Part shown: one piece after another, positions 16,310-23,885 of the stretch | How positions within the stretch are numbered: position 1 is the first letter of the stretch | Layout of the letters: each line of letters starts with the position of its first letter | DNA from: Candidatus Omnitrophota bacterium | Lineage (GTDB): Bacteria; Omnitrophota; Gorgyraeia; Zapsychrales; Fredricksoniimonadaceae | Direction of reading: 5' to 3' | DNA: 37,403 bases | NCBI GenBank assembly: GCA_015232565.1 | Contig: JADFZK010000031.1 | Coordinates: forward strand, 1-37,403 | The notes under the pieces: model-generated | Seen by the model: the letters and a program-made list of their open reading frames with translations, nothing else | The model's database searches: none | What the model was told of the DNA's origin: nothing | Program-made: the position numbers and the translations under genes

Positions 16310-18241
16310 ATGGCAAAGTTCATTGGTATCGATCTGGGTACATCCAATTCGGCGGCGGCGGTGATGGAAGGCGGCCGGCCGGTAATTATCCCGTCGGCAG
16401 AAGGCGCCGGCGTGGCTTCGGGGAAAGCGTTCCCGTCTTTTGTGGCGTTCACCAAGGACGATCAGCGCCTGGTGGGAGAACCGGCGCGCCGTCAGGCTGC
16501 GGTCAATTCCCAGGGCACTATTTACGCCGCCAAGCGTAAAATGGGCACCGACCACAAGTTCGCGGTGATGGGCAAGGAGTTCACGCCCCAGCAGGTGTCG
16601 GCGTTCATTTTGCAGAAGATCAAGGCTGACGCCGAGAAGTACCTGGGCGATACGGTCGAAGGCGCGGTCATCACGGTGCCGGCTTATTTTAACGACAATC
16701 AGCGCCAGGCCACCAAGGACGCGGGCGAGATCGCGGGCCTGAAGGTAATGCGCATTATTAATGAGCCTACGGCGGCGTGCCTGGCTTATGGTATCGACAA
16801 GGCCGGCAAGGAACAGAAGATCATGGTGTTTGACCTGGGCGGCGGCACCCTGGACGTTACTATCCTGGAGATGGGCGAGGGCGGCACTTTCGAGGTTTTG
16901 TCGACCAGCGGCGACAATTTGCTGGGCGGCACCGATATGGATAACGCGTTGATCGCGCATATCGTCAATGAGTTCAAGAAAGAAAGCGGTATTGATATTT
17001 CGCAGGACAAGATGGCTTTTCACCGTTTGCGTGAAGCTGCCGAGAAAGCCAAGGTGGAGCTTTCCAGCACGGTGCAGACCGAGGTTAACCTGCCGTTCAT
17101 TACGGCCGATTCCACCGGTCCCCGCCATTTGGCCTTAACGCTGGACCGCGCCAAGCTGGAATCGCTGGTGGGGCCTATTGTGGAACGTTGCCGCGGACCG
17201 ATCCGTCAGGCCATGAAAGACGCTACCGCCAAGCTCGGCGAAGAAGTGAAGGTCGACAAGATCATCATGGTGGGCGGCCCGACCCGTATGCCGATCGTGC
17301 AGGAATTCGTGGAGAAAGAGGTTGGCCAGAAGATCGAGCGCGGTATCGACCCGATGGAATGCGTGGCGCTGGGCGCCGCGGTGCAGGCGGGGATCATTAA
17401 AGGCGATGTCAAGGATGTGCTTTTGCTCGATGTTACGCCCCTTACCCTGGGTATCGAGACCATGGGCGGCGTGATGACCAAGATGATCGAACGCAATACC
17501 ACTATCCCCACCAAGAAGGCCAATGTCTTCTCGACGGCGGAAGAGAACCAGCCGGCGGTCACGATCCGCGTTTTGCAGGGTGAGCGCCAGATGGCCAACG
17601 ACAATGTGGAGCTGGGGCGTTTCGACCTGGTGGGCATTCCGCCCGCTCCGCGTGGTGTGCCGCAGATCGAGGTCACTTTTGATATCGACGTGAACGGCAT
17701 CGTGCATGTGCATGCCAAGGACAAGGCTACCGGCAAGGAGCAGTCTATCCGGATCACTTCGCCCAAGAAACTGTCGGAAGAAGAGATCCAGAAGATGGTA
17801 AAAGAGGCCGAGAAGTACGCCGATCAGGATAAAAAGAGCAAGGAAGAAGCCGAGATGGTCAACCAGGCCAATGCCCTGGTGTATTCCACCGAGAAAGCGC
17901 TTAAGGATTACGGCGATAAAGTGCCGCAGGCCGAGCGGGAGGTTATTCTTAAGGAACTTGAGAGCCTTAAACAGGCAGTGAAAGACAAGTCGGCGGACCG
18001 GGTAAAGACGGCTACCGAAGCGCTTACCAAAGCCAGCCATAAACTGGCCGAGGAAATGTACAAGGCCACCAGCGCCCAGGCCGGCGGAGCCGGGGCTAAC
18101 GGCGAGGCAGGACCGGGGCCGGAAGCGGCGGGCGCTCAGCCGAACGAGCCGCAACAGCCGCAGGCGGAGCCCAAGCCGGGTGAGGCCAAAAAGCGCGAAG
18201 GGGTGATAGACGCCGACTTCGAAGTTAAGGACGACAAGTAA
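16310..18241 (+). CDS. dnaK: chaperone DnaK (Hsp70)
   Basis: 643 residues, full length. The ATPase domain starts [14 protein letters not shown] with the phosphate loops [23 protein letters not shown] and the adenosine motif [16 protein letters not shown]; the linker [15 protein letters not shown] joins the substrate-binding domain and helical lid. The C-terminus is an A/G/P/Q-rich tail ending [14 protein letters not shown], the usual co-chaperone-binding end. The start is fixed by conservation, with an AAGGGG-like site ahead. It refolds clients together with GrpE and DnaJ encoded on either side and ClpB upstream. It lies in the hrcA operon between two intercistronic hairpins. Confidence 0.98.
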   Translation: MAKFIGIDLGTSNSAAAVMEGGRPVIIPSAEGAGVASGKAFPSFVAFTKDDQRLVGEPARRQAAVNSQGTIYAAKRKMGTDHKFAVMGKEFTPQQVSAFILQKIKADAEKYLGDTVEGAVITVPAYFNDNQRQATKDAGEIAGLKVMRIINEPTAACLAYGIDKAGKEQKIMVFDLGGGTLDVTILEMGEGGTFEVLSTSGDNLLGGTDMDNALIAHIVNEFKKESGIDISQDKMAFHRLREAAEKAKVELSSTVQTEVNLPFITADSTGPRHLALTLDRAKLESLVGPIVERCRGPIRQAMKDATAKLGEEVKVDKIIMVGGPTRMPIVQEFVEKEVGQKIERGIDPMECVALGAAVQAGIIKGDVKDVLLLDVTPLTLGIETMGGVMTKMIERNTTIPTKKANVFSTAEENQPAVTIRVLQGERQMANDNVELGRFDLVGIPPAPRGVPQIEVTFDIDVNGIVHVHAKDKATGKEQSIRITSPKKLSEEEIQKMVKEAEKYADQDKKSKEEAEMVNQANALVYSTEKALKDYGDKVPQAEREVILKELESLKQAVKDKSADRVKTATEALTKASHKLAEEMYKATSAQAGGAGANGEAGPGPEAAGAQPNEPQQPQAEPKPGEAKKREGVIDADFEVKDDK

Positions 18242-18255
18242 CTTTTCGTGTTACG

Positions 18256-18290
18256 GGGGTGCGGACAATAATCTGATTGTCCGTAGCCCC
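18256..18290 (+). promoter_or_regulatory. intercistronic stem-loop between dnaK and dnaJ
   Basis: CGGACAAT (18262-18269) pairs with ATTGTCCG (18276-18283) over a 6-base loop, and outer GGGG/CCCC (18256-18259, 18287-18290) extend the stem past a small internal loop. No T run follows, so read-through into dnaJ is expected; an attenuator or RNase processing site is possible. Confidence 0.5.
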
Positions 18291-18315
18291 GGAATGCGGG
18301 ATGTTGATCATACAT

Positions 18316-19455
18316 ATGAAAAAAGATTACTACGAAATACTGGGCATCAAGAAAGACGCGGCGGTAGCCGACATAAAAAAGGCGTATCGCCAGCTGGCGA
18401 TGCGCCATCATCCGGACCGGGTGGCGGAGTCCGAGAAAAAGCAGGCCGAGGAGAAGTTCAAGGAGATCTCGGAGGCTTATGGAGTGTTGTCCGATGCGCA
18501 GAAGCGCCAGACTTACGACCAGCACGGCCACGCGGGTATCGACCAGAGCTATACTTCGGACGATATTTTCCGCGGGGCGGATTTCTCCAGCGTTTTCGGG
18601 GAAAGCGGTATGGACGACATCCTCAGCCAGTTCTTTGGCGGTTCCTTTGGCGGCGGCAGTGGCCGGCGCCAGCAACAGCGCCGGGCGGCCCGGGGCCGGG
18701 ATATCCAGTATGAAGCCGAGCTTACGCTGGAAGAAGTGTACAGCGGAGCTAAAAAGTCTATCAAGGTTCCGCGTAACGAAGTGTGCCGGGATTGCCAGGG
18801 GAACGGGGCCCGGAACGGTACGGCTTTATCCGACTGTCAGGCCTGCGGCGGGCGCGGCCAGGTAATGATGAACAGCGGGTTCTTTCGTATGGCGCAGACC
18901 TGCCCGTCCTGTCAGGGCGAAGGCCGGATCATAAAAGAGTCCTGCCCCAAGTGCAACGGGCGCGGCGCCATTAAGCATGTGCGCGAGATCGAGGTTAATT
19001 TTCCGCGCGGCCTGGACAACGATTCCCAGATGCGCTTGCGCGGCGAGGGCGAAATAGGCCCCGGCGGACCGGGCGACCTGTATTTGTTCATCAAAGTGAA
19101 GCCGCATCCGGTTTTTCGCCGGGTGGGCAATGACCTGGAGCTGGACCTGCCGGTGAGTTTTGTGAAAGCGGCTTTGGGCGGCGAAGTGGTGGTGCCGTCT
19201 TTGGATGGCGAAGTTACCATGAAGGTGCCGGCCGGCACCGAAAGCGGCAAGGTGTTCCGCGTAAAAGGTAAAGGCCTGCCCGATTTGCGCGACGAGCGCT
19301 TGTTCGGCGAGATCTATGCCCGGGTAATGGTGGATGTGCCCAAGCGCTTGTCCAATGAACAGCGCCGTTTGCTGGCCGAGTTCGCCAAAGCCAGCGGTGA
19401 AACGGTAGATAACATAGATTCGCTGACCGATAAAGTTAAGAAGATTTTCAAATGA
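18316..19455 (+). CDS. dnaJ: co-chaperone DnaJ (Hsp40)
   Basis: 379 residues. The J domain begins MKKDYYEILGIKKDA and has the HPD motif (HHPDRV) that triggers DnaK ATP hydrolysis. A short G/F-rich stretch (FGGSFGGGSGRR) follows, then four CxxCxGxG zinc-binding repeats (CRDCQGNG, CQACGGRG, CPSCQGEG, CPKCNGRG), and the C-terminal client-binding domains with GEGEIGPGGPGDLY. The ATG at 18316 matches the family start; upstream GTG (18277) and ATG (18301) codons only add non-homologous residues. No strong ribosome-binding site is visible, so expression may depend on the preceding hairpin region or on coupling. Confidence 0.97.
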   Translation: MKKDYYEILGIKKDAAVADIKKAYRQLAMRHHPDRVAESEKKQAEEKFKEISEAYGVLSDAQKRQTYDQHGHAGIDQSYTSDDIFRGADFSSVFGESGMDDILSQFFGGSFGGGSGRRQQQRRAARGRDIQYEAELTLEEVYSGAKKSIKVPRNEVCRDCQGNGARNGTALSDCQACGGRGQVMMNSGFFRMAQTCPSCQGEGRIIKESCPKCNGRGAIKHVREIEVNFPRGLDNDSQMRLRGEGEIGPGGPGDLYLFIKVKPHPVFRRVGNDLELDLPVSFVKAALGGEVVVPSLDGEVTMKVPAGTESGKVFRVKGKGLPDLRDERLFGEIYARVMVDVPKRLSNEQRRLLAEFAKASGETVDNIDSLTDKVKKIFK

Positions 19456-19465
19456 CCCTCGGAGT

Positions 19466-19605
19466 ATTGAGGAAGCTCCCTTCCCCTCGTCAGCCTGTTG
19501 GGCTGTCGTGTGGGAAATGTAGTATAAGGATTTTCGACTGAGGAATTGAGGAAGCTCCCTTCCCCTCGTCAGCCTATAGGGCTGTCGTAGGGGAATGGAG
19601 CATAA
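19466..19605 (+). repeat. two tandem copies of a foldable 62-nt element (candidate structured RNA)
   Basis: Copy 1 is 19466-19527 and copy 2 is 19545-19605. The first 31 bases are identical and the remainder mostly so. Copy 2 folds as GCTCC-C-TTCCCCT-CGTC-AGCC, loop TATAG, GGCT-GTCGT-AGGGGAA-T-GGAGC: three stacked helices with a conserved asymmetric internal loop (CGTC opposite GTCGT). Copy 1 keeps the internal loop and the inner AGCC/GGCT helix but has a weaker outer helix. The terminal loops differ while the paired bases stay, which suggests an RNA fold. It lies in the leader of the FmdB-type gene, directly before its start hairpin. No known RNA family was recognised. Confidence 0.6.
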
Positions 19606-19630
19606 AATTTTTACGGAGAAAAATTTTATG
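19601..19630 (+). promoter_or_regulatory. start-codon hairpin with the ribosome-binding site in the loop (RNA-thermometer-like)
   Basis: CATAAAATTTTT (19601-19612) pairs perfectly with AAAAATTTTATG (19619-19630), 12 bp with only two G-C pairs at most, around the loop ACGGAG. The loop is the ribosome-binding site and the last three stem bases are the ATG of the FmdB-type gene. Such an AU-rich stem would open with heat or when another factor binds. The function is inferred from structure and from the heat-shock context. Confidence 0.65.
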
Positions 19631-19897
19631 CCCACATATGACTACGAATGCACGGCCTGCGCGCATGTGTTTGATGTTTTGCAGAGCATGTCGGAACCCA
19701 AGCTTACCAAGTGCCCCGAATGCGGCCAGGAAAAACTGGCCCGGTTGATGGGCAGCGGGAGCGGGGTTATCTTCAAGGGCTCGGGTTTCTACGAAACCGA
19801 TTACAAGAAAAAAGACCAGCCCAAAGCCGACAAGTCCCCGGCTCCGGCCTGCGCGTCCTGTCCCGCCGCCAAAGGCGGCGCGTGCCCCAATTCCTGA
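19628..19897 (+). CDS. FmdB-family zinc-ribbon protein
   Basis: 89 residues starting MPTYDYECTACAHVFDVLQS, the standard FmdB/CxxC_CxxC_SSSS start, with a second pair CPEC (TKCPECGQEK), so one zinc ribbon of type CxxC...CxxC. It continues with a G/S-rich turn (GSGSGVIFKGSGFYETDY) typical of the family, and ends in an extra cysteine-rich tail (CASCPAAKGGACPNS) of unknown purpose. The family has no settled function; regulators of amidase/formamidase are the historical namesake. The ATG at 19628 matches the family start; an in-frame ATG at 19595 would add 11 residues through the hairpin. Expression is likely controlled by the hairpin over its start and the tandem structured repeats before it. Confidence 0.88.
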   Translation: MPTYDYECTACAHVFDVLQSMSEPKLTKCPECGQEKLARLMGSGSGVIFKGSGFYETDYKKKDQPKADKSPAPACASCPAAKGGACPNS

Positions 19898-19921
19898 GCT
19901 TCGCTTTCATTAAAACCATAG

Positions 19922-19967
19922 TATTTAGCGGCACATAACTTAACAAAGCGTTATGTGCCGCTAAATA
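19922..19967. repeat. perfect 18-bp inverted repeat after the FmdB-type gene
   Basis: The left arm 19922-19939 begins TATTTAGCGG and the right arm 19950-19967 ends CCGCTAAATA, perfectly paired around a 10-base loop. There is no T run after it on either side, but A/T bases at the stem foot could act as a weak bidirectional terminator. It separates the heat-shock locus from the giant-protein genes. Confidence 0.6.
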
Positions 19968-19987
19968 TAACCCCCTCTTGCCCGTTC

Positions 19988-20001
19988 AGAAAACGTTTCC
20001 A
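19988..20001. promoter_or_regulatory. LacI/CcpA-type operator-like box, copy 1
   Basis: AGAAAACGTTTCCA; its complement TGGAAACGTTTTCT matches the cre consensus TGWAANCGNTNWCA at 12 of 14 positions, with the central CG typical of LacI-family sites. The same 14 bases recur at 23741-23754. Both lie about 142-145 bases before the start of a giant exported protein. Confidence 0.5.
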
Positions 20002-20068
20002 GGCACATGGCTTAAAATAAAAAATGGCATTTTCGGAGATTGTGTGTTATCTTTTCAACATCAATATG

Positions 20069-20085
20069 ATGACATCCTGTGTCAT
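20069..20085. repeat. short inverted repeat in the leader of the 1158-residue protein
   Basis: ATGACA (20069-20074) and TGTCAT (20080-20085) flank TCCTG. It lies about 45 bases before the start codon. It could be an operator or a weak leader hairpin; no promoter hexamers with good spacing were found next to it. Confidence 0.35.
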
Positions 20086-20129
20086 ATTTAACAATCGGTG
20101 AAGATAATATCCAATAGGGGGAGTTTGCG

Positions 20130-23100
20130 ATGTTTAGGAAAACACTATCTGTCCTGTTAGTCATTTTGATCGGATTCGGGCCGTCTTTGGTGCAAGCACA
20201 GCAGTTTGTAGTGTCTCAGTTGCCGGTGCCCGGGAACACAGTAGGAGTGTCGCCTGTTTTTGACCCGGTCTTGGTGAAGGGGCTGGTGATCTTTCCCCGG
20301 GAACCGCTTAAATTCCGTTTCCTTGTGGACTCCGGCAATGATCAGGCCGCCGCTGACCGTATTAAGGAGGAAAGCGAGCGAATGGTGAAATATTTTCTGG
20401 CGGCAGTGACTGTTCCGGAAAAGGACCAGTGGGTCAACTTGTCACCTGTAGAGCATGACCGGATGATCGCGGACACGCTCGGCCAGACCGACCTGGGGCG
20501 CGATATGCTGGCGCAAGATTATGTTCTCAAACAGTTCACGGCATCCATGCTGAACCCGGACTCAGTGGCCGGTAAGGAGTTTTGGAGCCGGGTTTACGCC
20601 GAGGCACAAGCCAGGTTTGGTTCGACCGATGTGCCGGTGGATGCTTTTAACAAAGTGTGGATCATGCCGGACACTGCGGAGGTGTTCGAGCAGGGCAATG
20701 GTTCGACAATCTCACCACAAAGTGCCGTGTACGTTACGAAGGCGCATTTGAAAGTTATGCTCGATGTGGATTATGCAGCGGCCAATCAGCGCGCATCTTC
20801 CGGGCGAGACGGCGGCGGAGTGCCGGATCCGGTTAATGCGGCGCTGGCTGGACCAAAGCCGGAGGGTGCAGCGGCCCAGCCTGTTTCGGCGGTGCAAGTG
20901 CTGGCCAAAGATATTATGCGCGAAGTTGTCCTGCCCGCTATTGAGCGGGAAGTAAATACGGGGGCCAATTTCGCCACTGTGCGCCAGATCTATTATGCCG
21001 GCATTCTGGCCCGTTGGTACCGTGATGCGATCAAGGACACTCTTATGGCGTCCGCTTATATGGACCAGGGGAAGACCAGGGGCGTGGATGCGGCCGACCA
21101 GACTTTGAAAGAACAGATCTACCAGCGGTATATTGCGGCGTACCAGAAGGGCGTGGTGAATTTTATCCGCGAGGAAAATAACCCGGCGACCGGCGAGGTT
21201 ATCCCCCGCAAGTATTTCTCGGGCGGGATACCGAGGATGATGCCGGACCGGGCCGAGATGACCAGAATTTCTGATCCTTCAGCGGTCACCAGCGCGACTC
21301 GTGGCCAGGTAATGGGCGTAGACTTTTCGGCTAAGACCAACATCGATGCTGAGAGTGCCACCGAACAAGAGTGGGTGAACAATCTTAATGGTAGCGTGGG
21401 TAGCAATGAATTCGAAGATCGATATGAGTATTCGTTATTGTCGCGGGAAATCAATCCCCGGGCTCTCCTGCGGGCACTGGCCAGGACGATCACATCTCGT
21501 CATTGGGATGGATTTCAATCGGTGATGAGCGATTTGAAAAAGAAGAGAGGCGTAAATCTGCCGAATACCACGGAGATTCTGTCGCTGATCCTTAAGCGGG
21601 CCCATGATCAAAAGATGTTTATTGCGATCTCCTATGAAGGGGATCGAGGCCGGAACTTTTGGCGGGATTGCGATTACTTTCGCAACCATGAAGCGTATCA
21701 TAGTGATTTGGGACTGGACTCTTTGACTGAATACCTAGATGCCCCCTGGACATTCTTTCTTAACGAAGAATTGTCTGCGAAAGAGTACGCGGACCTTCTA
21801 TTGGCCTGGCAGAAACAGCTTTCTGGCCTGCTCGCTGTTCTTTATGACGAATATAGGGACGATAAAGGCAATAGAAACTTTGATCCCTACTTGCTGGATA
21901 GCCTGACCCATGACTGGTTTGCCGCTAAGGCGGGCCAGGTTCTGGGCAAGCTTTCGGAAAAGGCTGCTCCGAAGGACGCGGGCATCATGAACCTGAAGGC
22001 ATTAAAGGATCAATGGCAGACGCGTGCTACCATTCGTCAGGCCCGTGGCCCTCTGGTTCAGATCTTTAATCCGGCACCCATGGAGCCATTGGATTACGAA
22101 CGGTTTCAGTCTTCCATGACAGCAGAAAGAATGAATGCCGAAGCTCGTTCTCGGTATGATCGTGAACTAACCGGCGAGGCTCAAGAATTTGCTGCCGAGG
22201 TTGGCAAGATCGTTCCCCAGGAATTGCTAGTGACAGAATTTGCCCGGGCCCTATATTCCATGGACTATAAAGCGTTCCGGTCATCGAAACCAAGATCGTC
22301 GTTCATGCGGCAATTCAAGGAAGCCATGCGTGACCGGATGGACCCGGAACAGCTCCGGTCAATCGTGAAGATCGTTAACCAGGCTATGGATTTCAGATCT
22401 AAAGGCGAGTTTGATTCCTTTAACTCCGTGGCCAGAATGCGTAAATTTGGCGTAGATCTGATCCAGACCGTTTGCCTCGCGAAATCTAAACAAGAGGTGG
22501 CTCAGGCCTTGGCCAATGTTCCCTCCGCGGCCATTGCGGCATTTGATGCCGCGGCTATGACGAAAGAGGAATTTAAACAGATAAATGAACGTGTCAGTCA
22601 GCCGGACTCGCCCATGGGCAAAGCTGTGGCCAGGTTCTTAAGGAATTACGAACGATATTTACAAGACACTGAAGATGTTGGGGACGGTAAGTTTTATGGC
22701 ATTCTTTACGATGGCCATAAGGAGCAGTATGTGATAAATATTGCTTCTTCAACGGGTAATAATACAAGTTCCGGGCATAATGATTATAAGATGCTGCACC
22801 GGGTGCCTGCCGGAAAGCCGGGAGAAGGGATGAAGGGTTTTACCTGGTTTGATATTGGTATCAATCCGGGAAAGATCCATTCTGCGAATGAATTGATACG
22901 TTTACTGGAATATGTTACCGGTCTGGGGATTGCCGGTTGGCAGGCTGGGGGCTTATTCCTGCAAGTGATAAGAGACCTGGATGAAGAAGCCCGGACTGGC
23001 CAGCCAGCCAAAAGTTCCTTGGCTAATATTCATGTGCCGCCCTTGACGGAATGGGAGGCAGGGTTGATAAAAAGTGACAAGTGGCGAGAAATCTTGCAGT

Positions 23101-23606
23101 CAATTCTGCGGACAATTGAGTCCGGAATGCAAAAAGGTTCTCAAATAATTACTATTTTTAGCTATAAGGGAGAGGGTGCAGAATGGTCTAGATTAATCCA
23201 GGAGCAATTGGGTTGGGGGAAATTAATGGGTGGAAGCCGGTTTGGCAGTCTCGATGAGTGGGGCGGTGAAGGATACAATTACATTTATCCGCAGAGCGCT
23301 CCGGAATTGGTGCGGAGAATTAATGAACACCTTGAATCTATTTCCGATAAGGCAGAAAAAGCGGGTAGTTCATTTAAGGACCCGGCTATGGGAGATCCGT
23401 CCGGGAAGACGGTAGATAACAGTGCTATCAACGGTGGTATCGATATCCAGAATATCGACGTGGCGAAAACAGGCAACGGTTTGACCGTGGCCTTCGACGC
23501 GGCCGCCCTTAAAGCGCTGGTGGACCATGGCTTTGACGGACTGACCCCGGTATTTCTTGGCATCACGCCCCTGGAAAGCCCGTTACCAGCGCTGGGAGTG
23601 AAGTAA
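20130..23606 (+). CDS. giant modular exported protein, member 1 (unknown central domain)
   Basis: 1158 residues. Signal peptide MFRKTLSVLLVILIGFGPSL with cleavage likely after VQA. The conserved N-terminal module follows: subdomain A (about 28-210; DQWVNLSP, LGQTDLGRDMLAQDYVLKQ, VPVDAFNKVWI), a G/P-rich linker (to about 255), and subdomain B (about 256-366; REVVLPAIEREVN...VIPRKYFSGG). The centre (about 370-1095) is mostly helical with a charged segment around NFWRDCDYFRNHEAYHSD and a later part rich in G and aromatic residues; I recognise no domain. It ends with the family tail GGIDIQNIDV...VAFDAAALKAL...GLTPVFLGITPL. GGGGGAG precedes the ATG. This member has neither the coding palindrome nor the A/C-rich linker of its relatives. 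Confidence 0.9.
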   Translation: MFRKTLSVLLVILIGFGPSLVQAQQFVVSQLPVPGNTVGVSPVFDPVLVKGLVIFPREPLKFRFLVDSGNDQAAADRIKEESERMVKYFLAAVTVPEKDQWVNLSPVEHDRMIADTLGQTDLGRDMLAQDYVLKQFTASMLNPDSVAGKEFWSRVYAEAQARFGSTDVPVDAFNKVWIMPDTAEVFEQGNGSTISPQSAVYVTKAHLKVMLDVDYAAANQRASSGRDGGGVPDPVNAALAGPKPEGAAAQPVSAVQVLAKDIMREVVLPAIEREVNTGANFATVRQIYYAGILARWYRDAIKDTLMASAYMDQGKTRGVDAADQTLKEQIYQRYIAAYQKGVVNFIREENNPATGEVIPRKYFSGGIPRMMPDRAEMTRISDPSAVTSATRGQVMGVDFSAKTNIDAESATEQEWVNNLNGSVGSNEFEDRYEYSLLSREINPRALLRALARTITSRHWDGFQSVMSDLKKKRGVNLPNTTEILSLILKRAHDQKMFIAISYEGDRGRNFWRDCDYFRNHEAYHSDLGLDSLTEYLDAPWTFFLNEELSAKEYADLLLAWQKQLSGLLAVLYDEYRDDKGNRNFDPYLLDSLTHDWFAAKAGQVLGKLSEKAAPKDAGIMNLKALKDQWQTRATIRQARGPLVQIFNPAPMEPLDYERFQSSMTAERMNAEARSRYDRELTGEAQEFAAEVGKIVPQELLVTEFARALYSMDYKAFRSSKPRSSFMRQFKEAMRDRMDPEQLRSIVKIVNQAMDFRSKGEFDSFNSVARMRKFGVDLIQTVCLAKSKQEVAQALANVPSAAIAAFDAAAMTKEEFKQINERVSQPDSPMGKAVARFLRNYERYLQDTEDVGDGKFYGILYDGHKEQYVINIASSTGNNTSSGHNDYKMLHRVPAGKPGEGMKGFTWFDIGINPGKIHSANELIRLLEYVTGLGIAGWQAGGLFLQVIRDLDEEARTGQPAKSSLANIHVPPLTEWEAGLIKSDKWREILQSILRTIESGMQKGSQIITIFSYKGEGAEWSRLIQEQLGWGKLMGGSRFGSLDEWGGEGYNYIYPQSAPELVRRINEHLESISDKAEKAGSSFKDPAMGDPSGKTVDNSAINGGIDIQNIDVAKTGNGLTVAFDAAALKALVDHGFDGLTPVFLGITPLESPLPALGVK

Positions 23607-23740
23607 GGGCAAAAGAGCAAGACTGAAATTTGAAATGGCAAAGCTGGGATCGGCATGAGAACGAGTGAATCCAGAGTTCGCCGTTTTATCATTGCCCTTT
23701 CATATTTTCACAGCCTTTATGTATTGTTTTCCCCGCGTTA

Positions 23741-23754
23741 AGAAAACGTTTCCA
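23741..23754. promoter_or_regulatory. LacI/CcpA-type operator-like box, copy 2
   Basis: AGAAAACGTTTCCA, identical to the box at 19988 and again about 145 bases before a start codon. It lies 29 bases upstream of the -35 of the promoter at 23784, a position that would suit an activator. Confidence 0.5.
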
Positions 23755-23783
23755 ATCATATAACACCTAAAACTACCATATAC

Positions 23784-23812
23784 TTGCATATTGCCTATTC
23801 ATATGCTATATT
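23784..23812 (+). promoter_or_regulatory. sigma70-type promoter of the 23886-27371 gene pair
   Basis: TTGCAT (23784-23789), 17 bases, TATATT (23807-23812), giving a leader of about 65 bases. Twelve bases over the -35 (CATATACTTGCA, 23777-23788) are identical to the vapB promoter. Confidence 0.55.
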
Positions 23813-23885
23813 CTTGGTACTTTATGATGGTATGTTCCCGTATTCAGCTAATTAATCCAGTATTTGTTGAACGAAAGGTTGAGTT

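Noticed and set aside
17135..18154. Long antisense open frame (339 codons) opposite dnaK
   Set aside because: It is composed of H/L/R-rich text with no recognisable domain and is fully covered by dnaK.
19466..19605. CRISPR array
   Set aside because: There are only two copies, the similarity extends over the whole unit rather than a short repeat plus unique spacer, and no cas genes are near.
23604..23700. AAGGGCAA/TTGCCCTT pair after the 1158-residue gene as a terminator
   Set aside because: The arms are about 80 bases apart and the intervening bases show no further pairing or following T tract.
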